A DNA stretch of 64,000 nucleotides from Hyphomicrobiales bacterium (GCA_900471515.1 UCFC01000003.1:62001-126000); one strand, 5' to 3'; positions 26,209-35,293 are shown, counted from the stretch's first letter. Made by a program: numbers and translations. Notes: a model not told the origin generated them from the letters alone.

Positions 26209-26996
26209 ACCACGATACTGGAGGGAATGGTCGCCGCCGGCACCGCAGCCGAGAGGCCGGTCACGGCCGACTGCGCCGTACCGATCGCAGCGTCTGAAGC
26301 GGCATCGCGGTTCTTCTCGCGCAGGTCGCGCATCGCCTTTTCGAGAATCTGCTTCAACTCGCGGACGATGGATTTGAACTCTTCCATCGTCTTGCGGTCA
26401 TCGGCGGAAATTGCCGACGACTTCGGGCCATCTTCGACGATTTCCTGATAGGCCTTGCGGGCATGGGCCGCACCATCCGTTTCCGCGGCATTCGTGCCGT
26501 CGTCGGTCGCTTCCGTCGTCGCTTCTGTATCCTGCGTCGTCTCGGTGGAAGCCGCCGCATCGCTTGCGACAACGCTGGCCGTAGCATTCGTGGCGGTATC
26601 GGTCGTTGCGGCGGCGGAAGCCGATGCGGCTGCCGTGCTGGTCGCGGCACTTGCGTCGGTGGAACCGCCAGTGGCGACGGCCGAAGCGAATTCGGAGGCG
26701 GCGGCGCCGACCTTGCGCGCGAGTTCGGCGGCAAGACGCGCAATCACTTCAGGCGGAAAGCCCGCCGTTTTCAGCGCCTGCAGCTCCTGCTTCGCTTCTT
26801 CGAGCTTGCGCTGGGCGCGGCTCTTTGCATCGTCGGCGGAGCTTGCGAGAGAATTGCGCACCTGCTCCAGCGCCAGCGATTGCCGCTGGATCTTCAATAC
26901 GCCGGTGTCAGGCTCGTCCCCCGTGGACGAAACGCCGGATTGTGCCGGTTGAGTGCCACGCAGAAGGGTGGATGCCGAAACGGTTGCAATCTGCAT
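26205..26996 (-). CDS. Ala/Thr-rich coiled-coil protein of unknown function
   Basis: 263 residues from ATG 26996, with GGGGGT six bases upstream. I do not recognise a family. An N-terminal segment is followed by a charged helical part (residues about 35-90, KSRAQRKLEEAKQELQALK). A low-complexity block of Ala, Thr, Ser and Asp of about 80 residues follows, then a second charged helix (RKTMEEFKSIVRELKQILEKAMRDLREKNRD) and a hydrophobic tail ending in SSIVV. No signal peptide is seen. It is convergent with the FUSC gene, sharing the CTAG overlap of both stops. Codon use looks native on this strand. Confidence 0.7.
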   Translation of the reverse strand: MQIATVSASTLLRGTQPAQSGVSSTGDEPDTGVLKIQRQSLALEQVRNSLASSADDAKSRAQRKLEEAKQELQALKTAGFPPEVIARLAAELARKVGAAASEFASAVATGGSTDASAATSTAAASASAAATTDTATNATASVVASDAAASTETTQDTEATTEATDDGTNAAETDGAAHARKAYQEIVEDGPKSSAISADDRKTMEEFKSIVRELKQILEKAMRDLREKNRDAASDAAIGTAQSAVTGLSAAVPAATIPSSIVV

Positions 26997-27035
26997 AATA
27001 TACCCCCGATTACATTTGGGGCGCACTTTGCCAGA

Positions 27036-27950
27036 TCAGACTTGCGTGGAACTGGGCCGGGGAAGCATTTGTTTCTCGGCTAACTGCCCCATCGTCTGCT
27101 CGAAAAGAGGCATGCCGCCGGGCTTCCAGCCGAGCGCACGGATCTTGCCTGTATTCATGGCACAAAGCTTCGTCTTGTCCGCTGCCTCGGGCAGCGGGAA
27201 GGGACAGTGGGCGCGATGCTTTATCGGTGAAAGAATATCCCTTGTGTCGACGGCGATATCCGAGACGTTGAAGACTTCCCCGGAAATCCGGGCGCTTTCC
27301 GTTTCCAGCATCAGCCGCACGGCGCGGCCGAGATCGCGGCCGTGTACTTCGGTTCCGGCGCGCACGGGGACAGGTCGGCCGGTGAGATAGTCGTCGATCA
27401 GGCGATCCCATTTGTTTGGAGAACGGTCGCCATAAACGCCGGTCGAGCGCAGGCTTGCTCCCGCAAAGCCCGGGCCGGAAAGGTGGGCGAGCGTGCGTTC
27501 CGCGTCGAGCTTGACCTGGCCGTAGAGGGTTTCAGGTGCTGCGGCCATGGTTTCGAAAAGTTCGGAGCCCGATGCGTGTTCGCCATAGGCGGCGCGGCTG
27601 GACAGGAAGATGCAACGGCGCGTGCCGGCGCGCTTTGCCGCTTCGAAGAGCTTTGCCGTGCCGTCGAGATTCTGGCGGCGGAACGCCTTCGGGTCATCGC
27701 CTTCGCCGCCGCGGTATTTTCCTTCGACGTGGCTGAAGGCGGCGTGCACGAAGAAATAGGCGTCATCGAAGGCGCCGATAGCGTCCTCGTCCGGATCGAG
27801 CGAAAGCGGGGCGAAATCGACCGGACGGGAGAAGGACCGAGGGAGCGGTGCGCGCCGTCCGCCGACTATCACCTGATATCCGGCCGACAGCAGCTCTTCG
27901 ACGATATAACGTCCGACGAGGCCCGTCCCGCCCGATACCAGTACTTTCAT
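27036..27950 (-). CDS. sqdC: NAD-dependent epimerase/reductase-like protein SqdC
   Basis: 304 residues of the extended SDR fold with GGTGLVGRYI (residues 8-17) for NAD(P) and a catalytic YGQVK. It is the third gene of a minus-strand set sqdB-sqdD-sqdC, matching the sqdBDC order known in Sinorhizobium and Rhodobacter for sulfoquinovosyl diacylglycerol synthesis, where SqdC's exact step is not settled. Its ATG overlaps the sqdD stop (ATGA), showing translational coupling. The assignment rests on gene order plus fold. Confidence 0.8.
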   Translation of the reverse strand: MKVLVSGGTGLVGRYIVEELLSAGYQVIVGGRRAPLPRSFSRPVDFAPLSLDPDEDAIGAFDDAYFFVHAAFSHVEGKYRGGEGDDPKAFRRQNLDGTAKLFEAAKRAGTRRCIFLSSRAAYGEHASGSELFETMAAAPETLYGQVKLDAERTLAHLSGPGFAGASLRSTGVYGDRSPNKWDRLIDDYLTGRPVPVRAGTEVHGRDLGRAVRLMLETESARISGEVFNVSDIAVDTRDILSPIKHRAHCPFPLPEAADKTKLCAMNTGKIRALGWKPGGMPLFEQTMGQLAEKQMLPRPSSTQV

Positions 27951-28771
27951 CCCGCCTCATCCGGATTGGCCAGAGATGCGATCTCCGGCACAGGGCCGCC
28001 CGTGTGGAAACTGTGCCACAAATCGATCAAGGGTTGTAGCCTTGTCGCCTTGGGATGATCTTTTTCCCAAGGTTTTTCATATTGATAGTGCAGGATGGAA
28101 ATGCTCTTCCAATCCCACAGGGCCGGCATTGTGAACCAGACATATTGCAGCATGTTGTAATAGACCGGCAGGCCGTGCCAATCGGGAAAGAACGTCTCGA
28201 GGAAGGTCTGGTCGGTGCGCCGCCAGAAAATGCCGGGCTGATCCAGAAGCTCGAGCATGCGCCGGAAGGTTTCCTCCGACGGACGGGCAACGAAGACGCC
28301 GGAATTCATGCGGCGGAAGTCGGCGAGACTTTCATAGACATTCGGTGCTGCGGAGAATTCCGGGTAGTCGAAGAGTTTGTCGATGTTCTTCAGAACGATC
28401 GCGTCCGCATCGATGAAAACGCAACGCTCATATTCGACGAGCTGCCAGAGGCGGAGCTTGCAGAAGTTATCGAGCGGCGAATGAAAGGCCGGCTTGCGGC
28501 CTTTGGTGAAAGGGGCGGCTGCGTGGAGACTGCCGCGTGCATGGCGCTCGTTGAAGGCATCGGACAGCGGCAGATGCTCGACTTCGATCAGCCGGCAACC
28601 GAGACTTTCCAGCGGGGCGAGGCTGGCCGCGCCGACACCGCCGGTATGCAGGATGACGATGGCGGCCTCCGTGCCCGTGCGGCGCAGGGAGTTTGCCAAC
28701 GCCGTGGCACCCAGGGCGTAATCGGCATTGGTGACAAGAGTGACGTAGGCGAAACGCGGGGCGGGGGTCAT
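27947..28771 (-). CDS. sqdD: Glycosyltransferase family 8 protein SqdD
   Basis: 274 residues resembling glycogenin-type GT8 enzymes: AYVTLVTNADYALGATALANSLRRTG at the start, the metal-binding DADAIVLKN motif, and the MNSGVFVARPS and DQTFLETFF segments. In the sulfolipid pathway SqdD is thought to transfer sulfoquinovose to diacylglycerol. It lies between sqdB (67 bases upstream) and sqdC (four-base overlap). A ribosome site is AGGAAAG, about 11 bases before the ATG, rather far. Confidence 0.88.
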   Translation of the reverse strand: MTPAPRFAYVTLVTNADYALGATALANSLRRTGTEAAIVILHTGGVGAASLAPLESLGCRLIEVEHLPLSDAFNERHARGSLHAAAPFTKGRKPAFHSPLDNFCKLRLWQLVEYERCVFIDADAIVLKNIDKLFDYPEFSAAPNVYESLADFRRMNSGVFVARPSEETFRRMLELLDQPGIFWRRTDQTFLETFFPDWHGLPVYYNMLQYVWFTMPALWDWKSISILHYQYEKPWEKDHPKATRLQPLIDLWHSFHTGGPVPEIASLANPDEAG

Positions 28772-28838
28772 GGATGCGGAGCACTTTCCTGAACGGCCTC
28801 GCTCCCGCGGGGGCGGTGCGTCGAAAAGAAAGCGCCAC

Positions 28839-30059
28839 TCATGATACGGACTTCAGCCGCTTGCCTTCCGGGTCGTGATTGATCGTCGCGGCAATATCCT
28901 TCGTCCAGGCGGAGACGGCCGGGACACGGGAGCGGTCGACGCGGTAGGCGAATTTCCTGGCGACCTCGACGATTTCGTCCAGCAGGCCGGCCTGCAGGGT
29001 GATCGGATTGAGGCCGAGGCCCAGGAACTTGTCGTTCTTGACGACGAGATCGTTCTCGGCCGCTTCCTTGCGCGGGTTGGGCAGCCAGACGATCTCGGCG
29101 CCGCTCATCCTGGCGATCATCTCGGCGAGATCGCGCACGCGATGGGTCTCCGTCATCTGGTTGAAGATCTCGACGCGGGAGCCGCGGGCGGGCGGGTTCT
29201 TCAGCGCCAGTTCGATGCAGCGGACCGAATCCTGGATATGGATGAAGGCGCGTGTCTGGCCGCCGGTGCCATGAACCGTCAGCGGATAACCGATGGCCGC
29301 CTGAATGAGGAAACGGTTCAGGACCGTGCCGTAATCGCCATCATAGTCGAAACGGTTGATGAGCTGCGGGTGACGGCGCGTCTGTTCGGTGTGCGTGCCC
29401 CAGACGATGCCCTGATGCAGATCGGTGATCCTGAGGCTGTCATTCTTGGCATAGAACTGAAAGAGCAACTGATCCAGGCATTTGGTCATGTGGTAGATCG
29501 AGCCGGGATTGGATGGGTAGAGAATTTCCTGGGAGGCCGTTTCGCCGTCCATCGTTTCGATGCCGACGGGCAGATAACCTTCGGGGATGGCGGCTCCAAC
29601 AGTCGAATAGCCATAGACGCCCATCGTGCCGAGATGGACCAGATGCGCATCGAGCTGCAGCTCGACCAGCGCGTTCAGGAGGTTGTGTGTGGCGCTGACG
29701 TTGTTGTTGACGGTGTAGTTCTTGTGGCGGTCGCTCTTCATCGAATAGGGCGCGGCGCGCTGTTCGGCGAAGTGGATGATCGCGTCCGGCCGGTTTTCCG
29801 CGAGCCATTTCTTCAGCAGTTCGTAGTCGCGGGCAAGGTCGATGAGATTGAAGTGGATGCGGCGGCCGGTCTCGGCGTGCCAGATACGGGTGCGCTCCTG
29901 GATGGAATCCATCGGCGTCAGCGACTGGACGCCGAGTTCGGTGTCGATCCAGCGGCGCGAGAGATTGTCGAGGATGTGGACGTCATGCCCGGCATCGGAG
30001 AGATGCAGCGAGGTTGGCCAACCGATGAATCCGTCTCCGCCCATCACTGCAATCTTCAT
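28839..30059 (-). CDS. sqdB: UDP-sulfoquinovose synthase SqdB
   Basis: 406 residues, the usual SQD1/SqdB length. The NAD-binding motif is GGDGFIGWPT (residues 8-17). Catalytic residues are visible in GTMGVYGY (Thr) and SIYHMTKCLDQ (Tyr and Lys). The ITDLHQGIVWGTHTEQTRRHPQLINRFDYDGDYGTVLNRF block is characteristic of the family. The enzyme makes UDP-sulfoquinovose from UDP-glucose and sulfite, the head group of sulfolipid, which can replace phospholipids under phosphate shortage. It is the first gene of the sqdBDC operon and divergent from ybgC. Confidence 0.95.
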   Translation of the reverse strand: MKIAVMGGDGFIGWPTSLHLSDAGHDVHILDNLSRRWIDTELGVQSLTPMDSIQERTRIWHAETGRRIHFNLIDLARDYELLKKWLAENRPDAIIHFAEQRAAPYSMKSDRHKNYTVNNNVSATHNLLNALVELQLDAHLVHLGTMGVYGYSTVGAAIPEGYLPVGIETMDGETASQEILYPSNPGSIYHMTKCLDQLLFQFYAKNDSLRITDLHQGIVWGTHTEQTRRHPQLINRFDYDGDYGTVLNRFLIQAAIGYPLTVHGTGGQTRAFIHIQDSVRCIELALKNPPARGSRVEIFNQMTETHRVRDLAEMIARMSGAEIVWLPNPRKEAAENDLVVKNDKFLGLGLNPITLQAGLLDEIVEVARKFAYRVDRSRVPAVSAWTKDIAATINHDPEGKRLKSVS

Positions 30060-30082
30060 GCCACTGGCTCCTCATGGGTTGC

Positions 30083-30105
30083 TTCCTAACGGGAATAATT
30101 AGGAA
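30083..30105. promoter_or_regulatory. Inverted repeat in the sqdB/ybgC divergent promoter region
   Basis: TTCCTAA (30083-30089) and TTAGGAA (30099-30105) are perfect inverted arms nine bases apart, 25 bases before the sqdB start. ACAATTGT (30111-30118) is a second small palindrome. These may be regulator sites. No PHO box was recognised here. Confidence 0.35.
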
Positions 30106-30178
30106 ATATGACAATTGTTCAATGCTTGCCTGTCGAGACGCGTTGCGTCAAACAGGGCCGGAAAGTTTGGAGAAAATT

Positions 30179-30628
30179 ATGGCGGAACACGGCTTTTCTA
30201 TTTCCGGAGAACTCACCGAGGCGGGGCACCGGCTCGTGCAGCGGGTCTATTATGAAGATACGGATTTCTCCGGTCTGGTCTATCACGCACGCTATTTGCA
30301 TTTCCTCGAACGCGGCCGCACGGACTATCTTCGCTGCCTTGGCGTCGAGCAGCGCGAACTCGTCAATGCCGACGAGGAAGGGCTCGTCTTCGTTGTCCAT
30401 CGCATGGAGATCGACTTCAAGAGCCCGGCGCGCATGGACGATATCCTGACCGTCGTGACCCATACCGAAAAGGCCGGCGGCGCCAAGATGGTGCTCAACC
30501 AGGAGATCCGCCGCGACGAAACGCTGCTGATATCGGCAAAGGTCATCATCGCCGTCATCAACGCAAAGGGGCGGCCGCGCCGGTTGCCGGAGGCACTGGC
30601 GCGGCAGATGCTTATTCCGGAAAGCTGA
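30179..30628 (+). CDS. ybgC: YbgC acyl-CoA thioesterase (tol-pal associated)
   Basis: 149 residues from ATG 30179 with GGAG about six bases before. The hot-dog fold active-site motif is YYEDTDFSGLVYHARYLHFLERGRTDYL, with the catalytic Asp in DTDFSG as in 4HBT-type enzymes. It is the usual first gene of the tol-pal cluster. The first copy of a 22-base tandem repeat covers its stop codon. Confidence 0.94.
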   Translation: MAEHGFSISGELTEAGHRLVQRVYYEDTDFSGLVYHARYLHFLERGRTDYLRCLGVEQRELVNADEEGLVFVVHRMEIDFKSPARMDDILTVVTHTEKAGGAKMVLNQEIRRDETLLISAKVIIAVINAKGRPRRLPEALARQMLIPES

Positions 30629-30660
30629 AAGGGTCGGGCCGGAAAGCTGAAAGGGTCGGG
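30617..30660 (+). repeat. Two perfect tandem copies of a 22-base unit over the ybgC stop
   Basis: Positions 30617-30638 and 30639-30660 are identical (CCGGAAAGCTGA at the start of each). The TGA in the first copy ends ybgC; the second copy is non-coding. This looks like a recent local duplication. Confidence 0.9.
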
Positions 30661-31052
30661 ATGGGCAGCCGTTTCCTGCGTCAAACTGGCGGAATCGAGG
30701 GCTTGTAAAAACTTGAATTTTGTGTGAAGGAATTGCCGCGCTGCAAGATGAGCGCTGTGTTCAGCAACCGGACAATTCTCCGGTCAAGTTAATCCAGGAA
30801 CAAAATCTCCCGCGACATTCCCGCTGTCATAGTCCGGCACTAACGATCTATTAACCATAATGGTGTCTTACTCGCGGAGTCGGAGTTTGTGCGACGCACG
30901 CCTTCCTTTGACCAAATTTGACGGCAAGAAGGCGGAAGAAGAGCTTGGAAGCTTGACCAGGGCTTTGGGCGGCGGCCGCCAGACATTCTTGCGAGATCAC
31001 TTTGTGCCGCCCGGTCAAGCGCCGGGCGTTTGGATTCGGGGATTTTGGATCT
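30661..31052. promoter_or_regulatory. Intergenic region before tolQ with a TTAACCAT site
   Basis: No gene is supported in this 392-base gap. TTAACCAT at 30851-30858 matches the half-type CtrA motif. The rest is a leader with AAGCTTGG- and GGCGGCCGCC-rich tracts that could fold (CCCGGTCAAGCGCCGGGCG region at 31010-31028). The main tolQ promoter is probably here. Confidence 0.4.
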
Positions 31053-31772
31053 ATGGAACAAGTAGGATTGGCAGCAGCCACGACCGACGTCAGCCTCTGG
31101 TCGCTTTTCATGCAGGCTGGTCTTGTCGTCAAGCTGGTCATGCTCGGCCTCATCGCCGCCTCGGTATGGACCTGGGCGATCGTCATCGACAAATATCTGG
31201 CTTACGGCCGTGCCCGCCGCCAGTTCGACAAGTTCGAGCAGGTCTTCTGGTCGGGCCAGTCGCTGGAAGAGCTCTACCGGACGCTTTCGGAGCGCAACAA
31301 TACCGGCCTTGCGGCGATCTTCGTCGCGGCGATGCGCGAATGGAAGAAATCCTTCGAGCGCGGCGCGCGGTCGCCGATCGGCCTGCAGATGCGTATCGAC
31401 CGCGCCATGGACGTAACGCTTGCCCGTGAATCCGAATATCTCTCGGCCCGCCTCGGCTCGCTTGCAACGATCGGCTCGGCCGGCCCGTTCATCGGCCTCT
31501 TCGGCACGGTCGTCGGTATCATGACCTCGTTCCAGGCAATCGCCGGTTCGAAGTCGACCAACCTTGCGGTCGTCGCACCCGGTATCGCGGAAGCGCTTCT
31601 GGCGACCGCCATCGGCCTCGTCGCCGCCATTCCGGCGGTTATCGCCTACAACAAGTTCTCCGCCGACGCCGGCAAGCTCTCGGCGCGCATGGAAGGCTTT
31701 GCGGACGAATTCTCCGCCATCCTTTCGCGCCAGATCGACGAGAAGCTGCAGCCGCGCCAGGCCGCGCAGTAA
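31053..31772 (+). CDS. tolQ: Tol-Pal proton channel protein TolQ
   Basis: 239 residues from ATG 31053 ([16 protein letters not shown]). Three membrane segments are visible: residues about 18-40, and the pair in [25 protein letters not shown] and [26 protein letters not shown], which carry the conserved MotA/ExbB-type pore residues. TolQ and TolR use the proton gradient to energise TolA. tolR follows after 14 bases. Confidence 0.95.
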   Translation: MEQVGLAAATTDVSLWSLFMQAGLVVKLVMLGLIAASVWTWAIVIDKYLAYGRARRQFDKFEQVFWSGQSLEELYRTLSERNNTGLAAIFVAAMREWKKSFERGARSPIGLQMRIDRAMDVTLARESEYLSARLGSLATIGSAGPFIGLFGTVVGIMTSFQAIAGSKSTNLAVVAPGIAEALLATAIGLVAAIPAVIAYNKFSADAGKLSARMEGFADEFSAILSRQIDEKLQPRQAAQ

Positions 31773-31786
31773 CGGAGTAGACGACC

Positions 31787-32242
31787 ATGGGTATGGCTGT
31801 AGGAGGCAATAGCGGAGGAGGCGGCGGACGCCGCCGCCGCGGTGGCCGCAGCAAGGGAGTAATCTCCGAAATCAACGTGACGCCGCTGGTCGACGTCATG
31901 CTCGTGCTGCTCATCATCTTCATGGTGGCGGCGCCGATGATGACGGTCGGCGTGCCGATCGACCTGCCGGAAACGCAGGCCAAGGCACTGAATTCCGAGA
32001 CGCAGCCGATCACGATTTCGGTCAAGAACAGCGGCGAAGTCTATCTGCAGGAAACGCCGATCCCGGCCGAAGAGATTGCGGCAAAGCTCGAGGCGATCGC
32101 CACCACCGGCTATAACGAGCGCATCTTCGTGCGCGGCGATGCGACGGCGCCTTACGGCGTGATCGCCGACGTCATGGCCCGCATCCAGGGCGCGGGCTTC
32201 AAGAATATCGGCCTCGTGACGCAGCAGAAGAAGGACCAGTAA
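31787..32242 (+). CDS. tolR: Tol-Pal proton channel protein TolR
   Basis: 151 residues with GGAG eight bases before the ATG. A Gly/Arg-rich cytoplasmic start ([19 protein letters not shown]) precedes one membrane helix containing the essential Asp ([22 protein letters not shown]). The periplasmic domain then shows the ExbD/TolR fold ([37 protein letters not shown]). tolA follows after eight bases. Confidence 0.95.
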   Translation: MGMAVGGNSGGGGGRRRRGGRSKGVISEINVTPLVDVMLVLLIIFMVAAPMMTVGVPIDLPETQAKALNSETQPITISVKNSGEVYLQETPIPAEEIAAKLEAIATTGYNERIFVRGDATAPYGVIADVMARIQGAGFKNIGLVTQQKKDQ

Positions 32243-32250
32243 CGCTCAAG

Positions 32251-33390
32251 ATGAAGACCAGCGTCGTCACATCTGCGGTTCTGCACGGGCTGGTGCTTAC
32301 CTGGGCGCTGGTGTCGCTGAGCGCCCCGGAATCCTTCAAGGTGGAGGATTTCGAGGCGATGCCGGTCGATCTCGTGCCGGTGGAATCCATCACGCAGATG
32401 CAGCAGGGCGACAAGAAGGCTCCGAAGAAGGAGACTTCTGCGCCGGTGCCGACGACTCGCCCGCCGATCGCGCAGCCGGCGGAGAATGCCGGCGACAACA
32501 ATGTCGACCTGAAGACGCCGCCGGTTCCGAACGCAAAGCCGAGCAACAGCGAAGCGGCTGCCGCCAATTCGAGCGACAAGCCGCAGCCACAGATCGACCC
32601 CAAGCCGAACGACGTCAAGGAAATCAACAAGGAAGAGACCGAGGTCGAACAGCCGAAGGAAGTCGCTTCCATTCCCCAGACCAAGCCGGCGGAAATAACG
32701 CCGCCGCCGAAGCCCGAGGAAAAGCCGCCGGAAGAACAGGCCAAGCCTGAAGAGCCGCCGAAGCCGGATGCGGAAGCATTGCCCGACAAGGTGCCGACGC
32801 CGGTCGTCAAGCCGCAGGTCAAGCCGCCGGAGCCGAAGGCTGCCGAAAAGCCCCCGGAGAAGACCCCGGACCAGCCGAAAGCTGCGGAAACGCCGACGGA
32901 CAAGAAGAAAGCTGACAAGAAGCAGGAAGTGGCGAAATCCGCGTCGTCGATGAAGAGCGACTTCAATGCGGACGAGATTTCGGCACTTTTGAACAAGACC
33001 GATCCCTCTGCCGGCGGTGCCAAGCGTTCGACGCAGGAAGCGTCGCTGGGCGCGAAGAAGGCCACCAACGGCGCTTCGAAACTGTCTCTCAGTGAAATGG
33101 ATGCGCTGAAGAGCGCAATCGCCGGCAACTGGTCGGTCATTCCTGGCATGGAAGGCATGGCGGATGTGCGCATCAAGGTGCACATGAAGCTCGATCAGGA
33201 CGGCAATATCATCGGTGAACCGGAAGTCGAAGCGACCGGTGGCGATAATGATTCTACCCGCCGGGCTCTGGCAGGCGGCGCTTATCGTGCCATCATGAAA
33301 TCGGCGCCGTTCTCAAGCTTGCCGAAAGACAAATACGACGCCTGGAACGAAGTCGTCGTCAATTTCGATCCGAGCGATCTGGGAATCTAG
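32251..33390 (+). CDS. tolA: Cell-envelope protein TolA
   Basis: 379 residues. An N-terminal membrane anchor (residues 5-25, VVTSAVLHGLVLTWALVS) is followed by about 220 residues rich in Pro, Lys, Glu and Ala that span the periplasm. A C-terminal globular domain (from about residue 285, SEMDALKSAIAGNWSVIPG) has a TonB/TolA-like fold. TolA links the TolQR motor to TolB-Pal. Odd: its stop TAG is followed at once and in frame by the ATG of a gene encoding a second copy of the C-terminal domain. Confidence 0.93.
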   Translation: MKTSVVTSAVLHGLVLTWALVSLSAPESFKVEDFEAMPVDLVPVESITQMQQGDKKAPKKETSAPVPTTRPPIAQPAENAGDNNVDLKTPPVPNAKPSNSEAAAANSSDKPQPQIDPKPNDVKEINKEETEVEQPKEVASIPQTKPAEITPPPKPEEKPPEEQAKPEEPPKPDAEALPDKVPTPVVKPQVKPPEPKAAEKPPEKTPDQPKAAETPTDKKKADKKQEVAKSASSMKSDFNADEISALLNKTDPSAGGAKRSTQEASLGAKKATNGASKLSLSEMDALKSAIAGNWSVIPGMEGMADVRIKVHMKLDQDGNIIGEPEVEATGGDNDSTRRALAGGAYRAIMKSAPFSSLPKDKYDAWNEVVVNFDPSDLGI

Positions 33391-33804
33391 ATGCTGACGG
33401 ACCTCTCGCACGGTACCAAGTCTCTTGCCGCCGCGATCCTGTTTGGCGCGCTGACAGGCTTTGCCTGCGAGGTATCGGCGCAGCCCTTCGGGACAGCGAC
33501 GTCCGACGCGTCAGCGGAATCAATCCGTCAGGCAGTATCCACTTATTTCAATGTCCCGGCAGATTCGCTGAAGAGTGGCAAGGTTCTGATCACTGTTCAC
33601 CTGAAGCTTAGCAGGACTGGCGCGATCAAGGGGTCGCCGCTGGTAACGGCGTCGGGCGGCGATGAGGCTGCGCGGCAAAGTCTGTCAGCTGCAGCTCTCC
33701 GCGCGGTGCAGCGCGCGTCTCCATTCACCATGCTTCCGAAAGACAAATACGAATCCTGGAAAGAAGTCGTCCTGCGCTTCGAACCCGGCGATCCGACTCC
33801 ATAG
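33391..33804 (+). CDS. Secreted stand-alone TolA C-terminal-domain protein
   Basis: 137 residues. A signal peptide (residues 1-30, ending VSAQ) is followed by a domain clearly related to the end of the preceding TolA: here [24 protein letters not shown] and [14 protein letters not shown], there IKVHMKLDQDG, ATGGDNDSTRRAL and APFSSLPKDKYDAW. It lacks the membrane anchor and the Pro/Lys/Glu spacer, so it would be free in the periplasm. GGGA lies eight bases before the ATG. It lies 20 bases before tolB and is surely co-transcribed. A role as a competitor or extra partner of TolB/Pal is inference. Confidence 0.88.
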   Translation: MLTDLSHGTKSLAAAILFGALTGFACEVSAQPFGTATSDASAESIRQAVSTYFNVPADSLKSGKVLITVHLKLSRTGAIKGSPLVTASGGDEAARQSLSAAALRAVQRASPFTMLPKDKYESWKEVVLRFEPGDPTP

Positions 33805-33824
33805 ATGCTGAAAGGCTGTTTGGT

Positions 33825-35135
33825 ATGACAAAGTGTTCCTTCTTCCGCGCCATCATGGTCGCAGCCGGCCTGATGACCGCCGCCGCCTTTGCAACGCCGG
33901 CCAACGCGCTTGTTGAGATCAACATCAACAAGGGTAACGTTCAGCCGCTGCCGATCGCAGTGACGGACTTCCTGCAGGGCAATATGGGCGCGCAGGTTTC
34001 CCAGGTCATTGCCGCCGACCTGCAGAGGTCCGGTCTGTTCGCGCCGATCAACAAGACGGCCTTCATCGAGAAGATCTCCAATCCGGACGCTTCGCCGCGC
34101 TTCGAGGACTGGAAGGTCATCAATGCCCAGGCCCTGGTCACAGGTCGCGTCACCCAGGAAGCGGATGGTCGCCTTCGCGCCGAATTCCGTCTCTGGGACA
34201 CTTTTGCCGGCCAGCAGATGACCGGTCAGCAGTTCTACACGCAGCCGGAAAACTGGCGCCGCGTCGCCCACATTATCGCTGACGCGATCTACAAGCAGAT
34301 CACCGGCGAAGAGGGTTATTTCGATACCCGTGTCGTCTTCGTATCCGAATCGGGCACCAAGCAGCAGCGCAAGCGGCAGCTGGCGATCATGGACCAGGAC
34401 GGTTTCAACGTGCGCATGCTGACCGATGGCAGCGACCTCGTCCTGACGCCGCGCTTCTCGCCGAACCGGCAGGAAGTGACCTACATGTCCTTCGCCAACC
34501 AGCAGCCGCGCGTCTATCTGCTGCAACTCGAGACCGGGCAGCGTGAGGTCGTCGGCAACTTCCCGGGCATGACCTTCTCGCCGCGCTTTTCTCCCGATGG
34601 TCAGAAGGTCATCATGAGCCTGCAGCAGGAAGGCAACTCGAACATCTACACGATGGACCTGCGCTCGCGCACGACAACCCGCCTGACGTCGACGGCTGCG
34701 ATCGACACGTCGCCCTCCTATTCGCCCGACGGCAATCGCATCGCCTTCGAAAGCGACCGCGGCGGACAGTCGCAGATCTATGTCATGAATGCCGACGGCT
34801 CGGGCCAGACCCGTATTTCCTTCGGTGACGGCCGCTATTCCACGCCGGTCTGGTCGCCGCGCGGCGATCTGATCGCCTTCACGAAGCAGTCGGGCGGCAA
34901 GTTCTCGATCGGCGTGATGAAGCCGGACGGTTCGGGCGAGCGCATTCTGACGACCGGTTTCCATAACGAAGGCCCGACCTGGGCGCCGAATGGCCGCGTC
35001 ATCATGTTCTTCCGTCAGGCCGCAGGGGCGGGCGGTCCGCAGCTCTATTCGATCGACCTGACTGGTTACAACGAACAGCTCATCAAGACCCCGACCTTTG
35101 CATCCGACCCGGCCTGGTCGCCGCTTCTGGAGTAG
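33825..35135 (+). CDS. tolB: Tol-Pal beta-propeller protein TolB
   Basis: 436 residues. The signal peptide is residues 1-29 (cleavage after NALV-like segment). The N-terminal domain ([12 protein letters not shown] to [20 protein letters not shown]) is followed by a six-bladed propeller with repeated segments such as [33 protein letters not shown] and [16 protein letters not shown]. TolB is periplasmic and binds Pal and TolA. The gap to pal is 158 bases and contains two TTAACC sites. Confidence 0.97.
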   Translation: MTKCSFFRAIMVAAGLMTAAAFATPANALVEININKGNVQPLPIAVTDFLQGNMGAQVSQVIAADLQRSGLFAPINKTAFIEKISNPDASPRFEDWKVINAQALVTGRVTQEADGRLRAEFRLWDTFAGQQMTGQQFYTQPENWRRVAHIIADAIYKQITGEEGYFDTRVVFVSESGTKQQRKRQLAIMDQDGFNVRMLTDGSDLVLTPRFSPNRQEVTYMSFANQQPRVYLLQLETGQREVVGNFPGMTFSPRFSPDGQKVIMSLQQEGNSNIYTMDLRSRTTTRLTSTAAIDTSPSYSPDGNRIAFESDRGGQSQIYVMNADGSGQTRISFGDGRYSTPVWSPRGDLIAFTKQSGGKFSIGVMKPDGSGERILTTGFHNEGPTWAPNGRVIMFFRQAAGAGGPQLYSIDLTGYNEQLIKTPTFASDPAWSPLLE

Positions 35136-35211
35136 TGGAGGGCTGAAAAATCGCCTTCATGTCGCCGCAAAGTCCTGAAAATGGGCAATGCAGGGACAAA
35201 TCAGCAAATCG

Positions 35212-35243
35212 TTAACCATAATCTTTGATGGCCGGTTAACCGA
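35212..35243 (+). promoter_or_regulatory. Paired TTAACC sites upstream of pal
   Basis: TTAACCAT at 35212-35219 and TTAACCGA at 35236-35243 are direct repeats 24 bases apart, 50-80 bases before the pal start. TTAACCAT is the half-type CtrA motif described in Caulobacter. This suggests an internal, possibly cell-cycle-tied, promoter for pal-cpoB. Confidence 0.45.
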
Positions 35244-35293
35244 GTGCGGTTACTGTCCGGCAACCCTGATTGAAGTCGCAAGGAGACCCGGCC

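Noticed and set aside
26453..26952. Plus-strand Ala/Val-rich 165-residue frame
   Set aside because: Mirror of the low-complexity tract of the minus-strand orphan, which has the ribosome site and charged helices.
32152..33183. Minus-strand Leu/Arg-rich 343-residue frame
   Set aside because: Antisense to tolA, caused by its Pro/Lys/Glu repeats read backwards.
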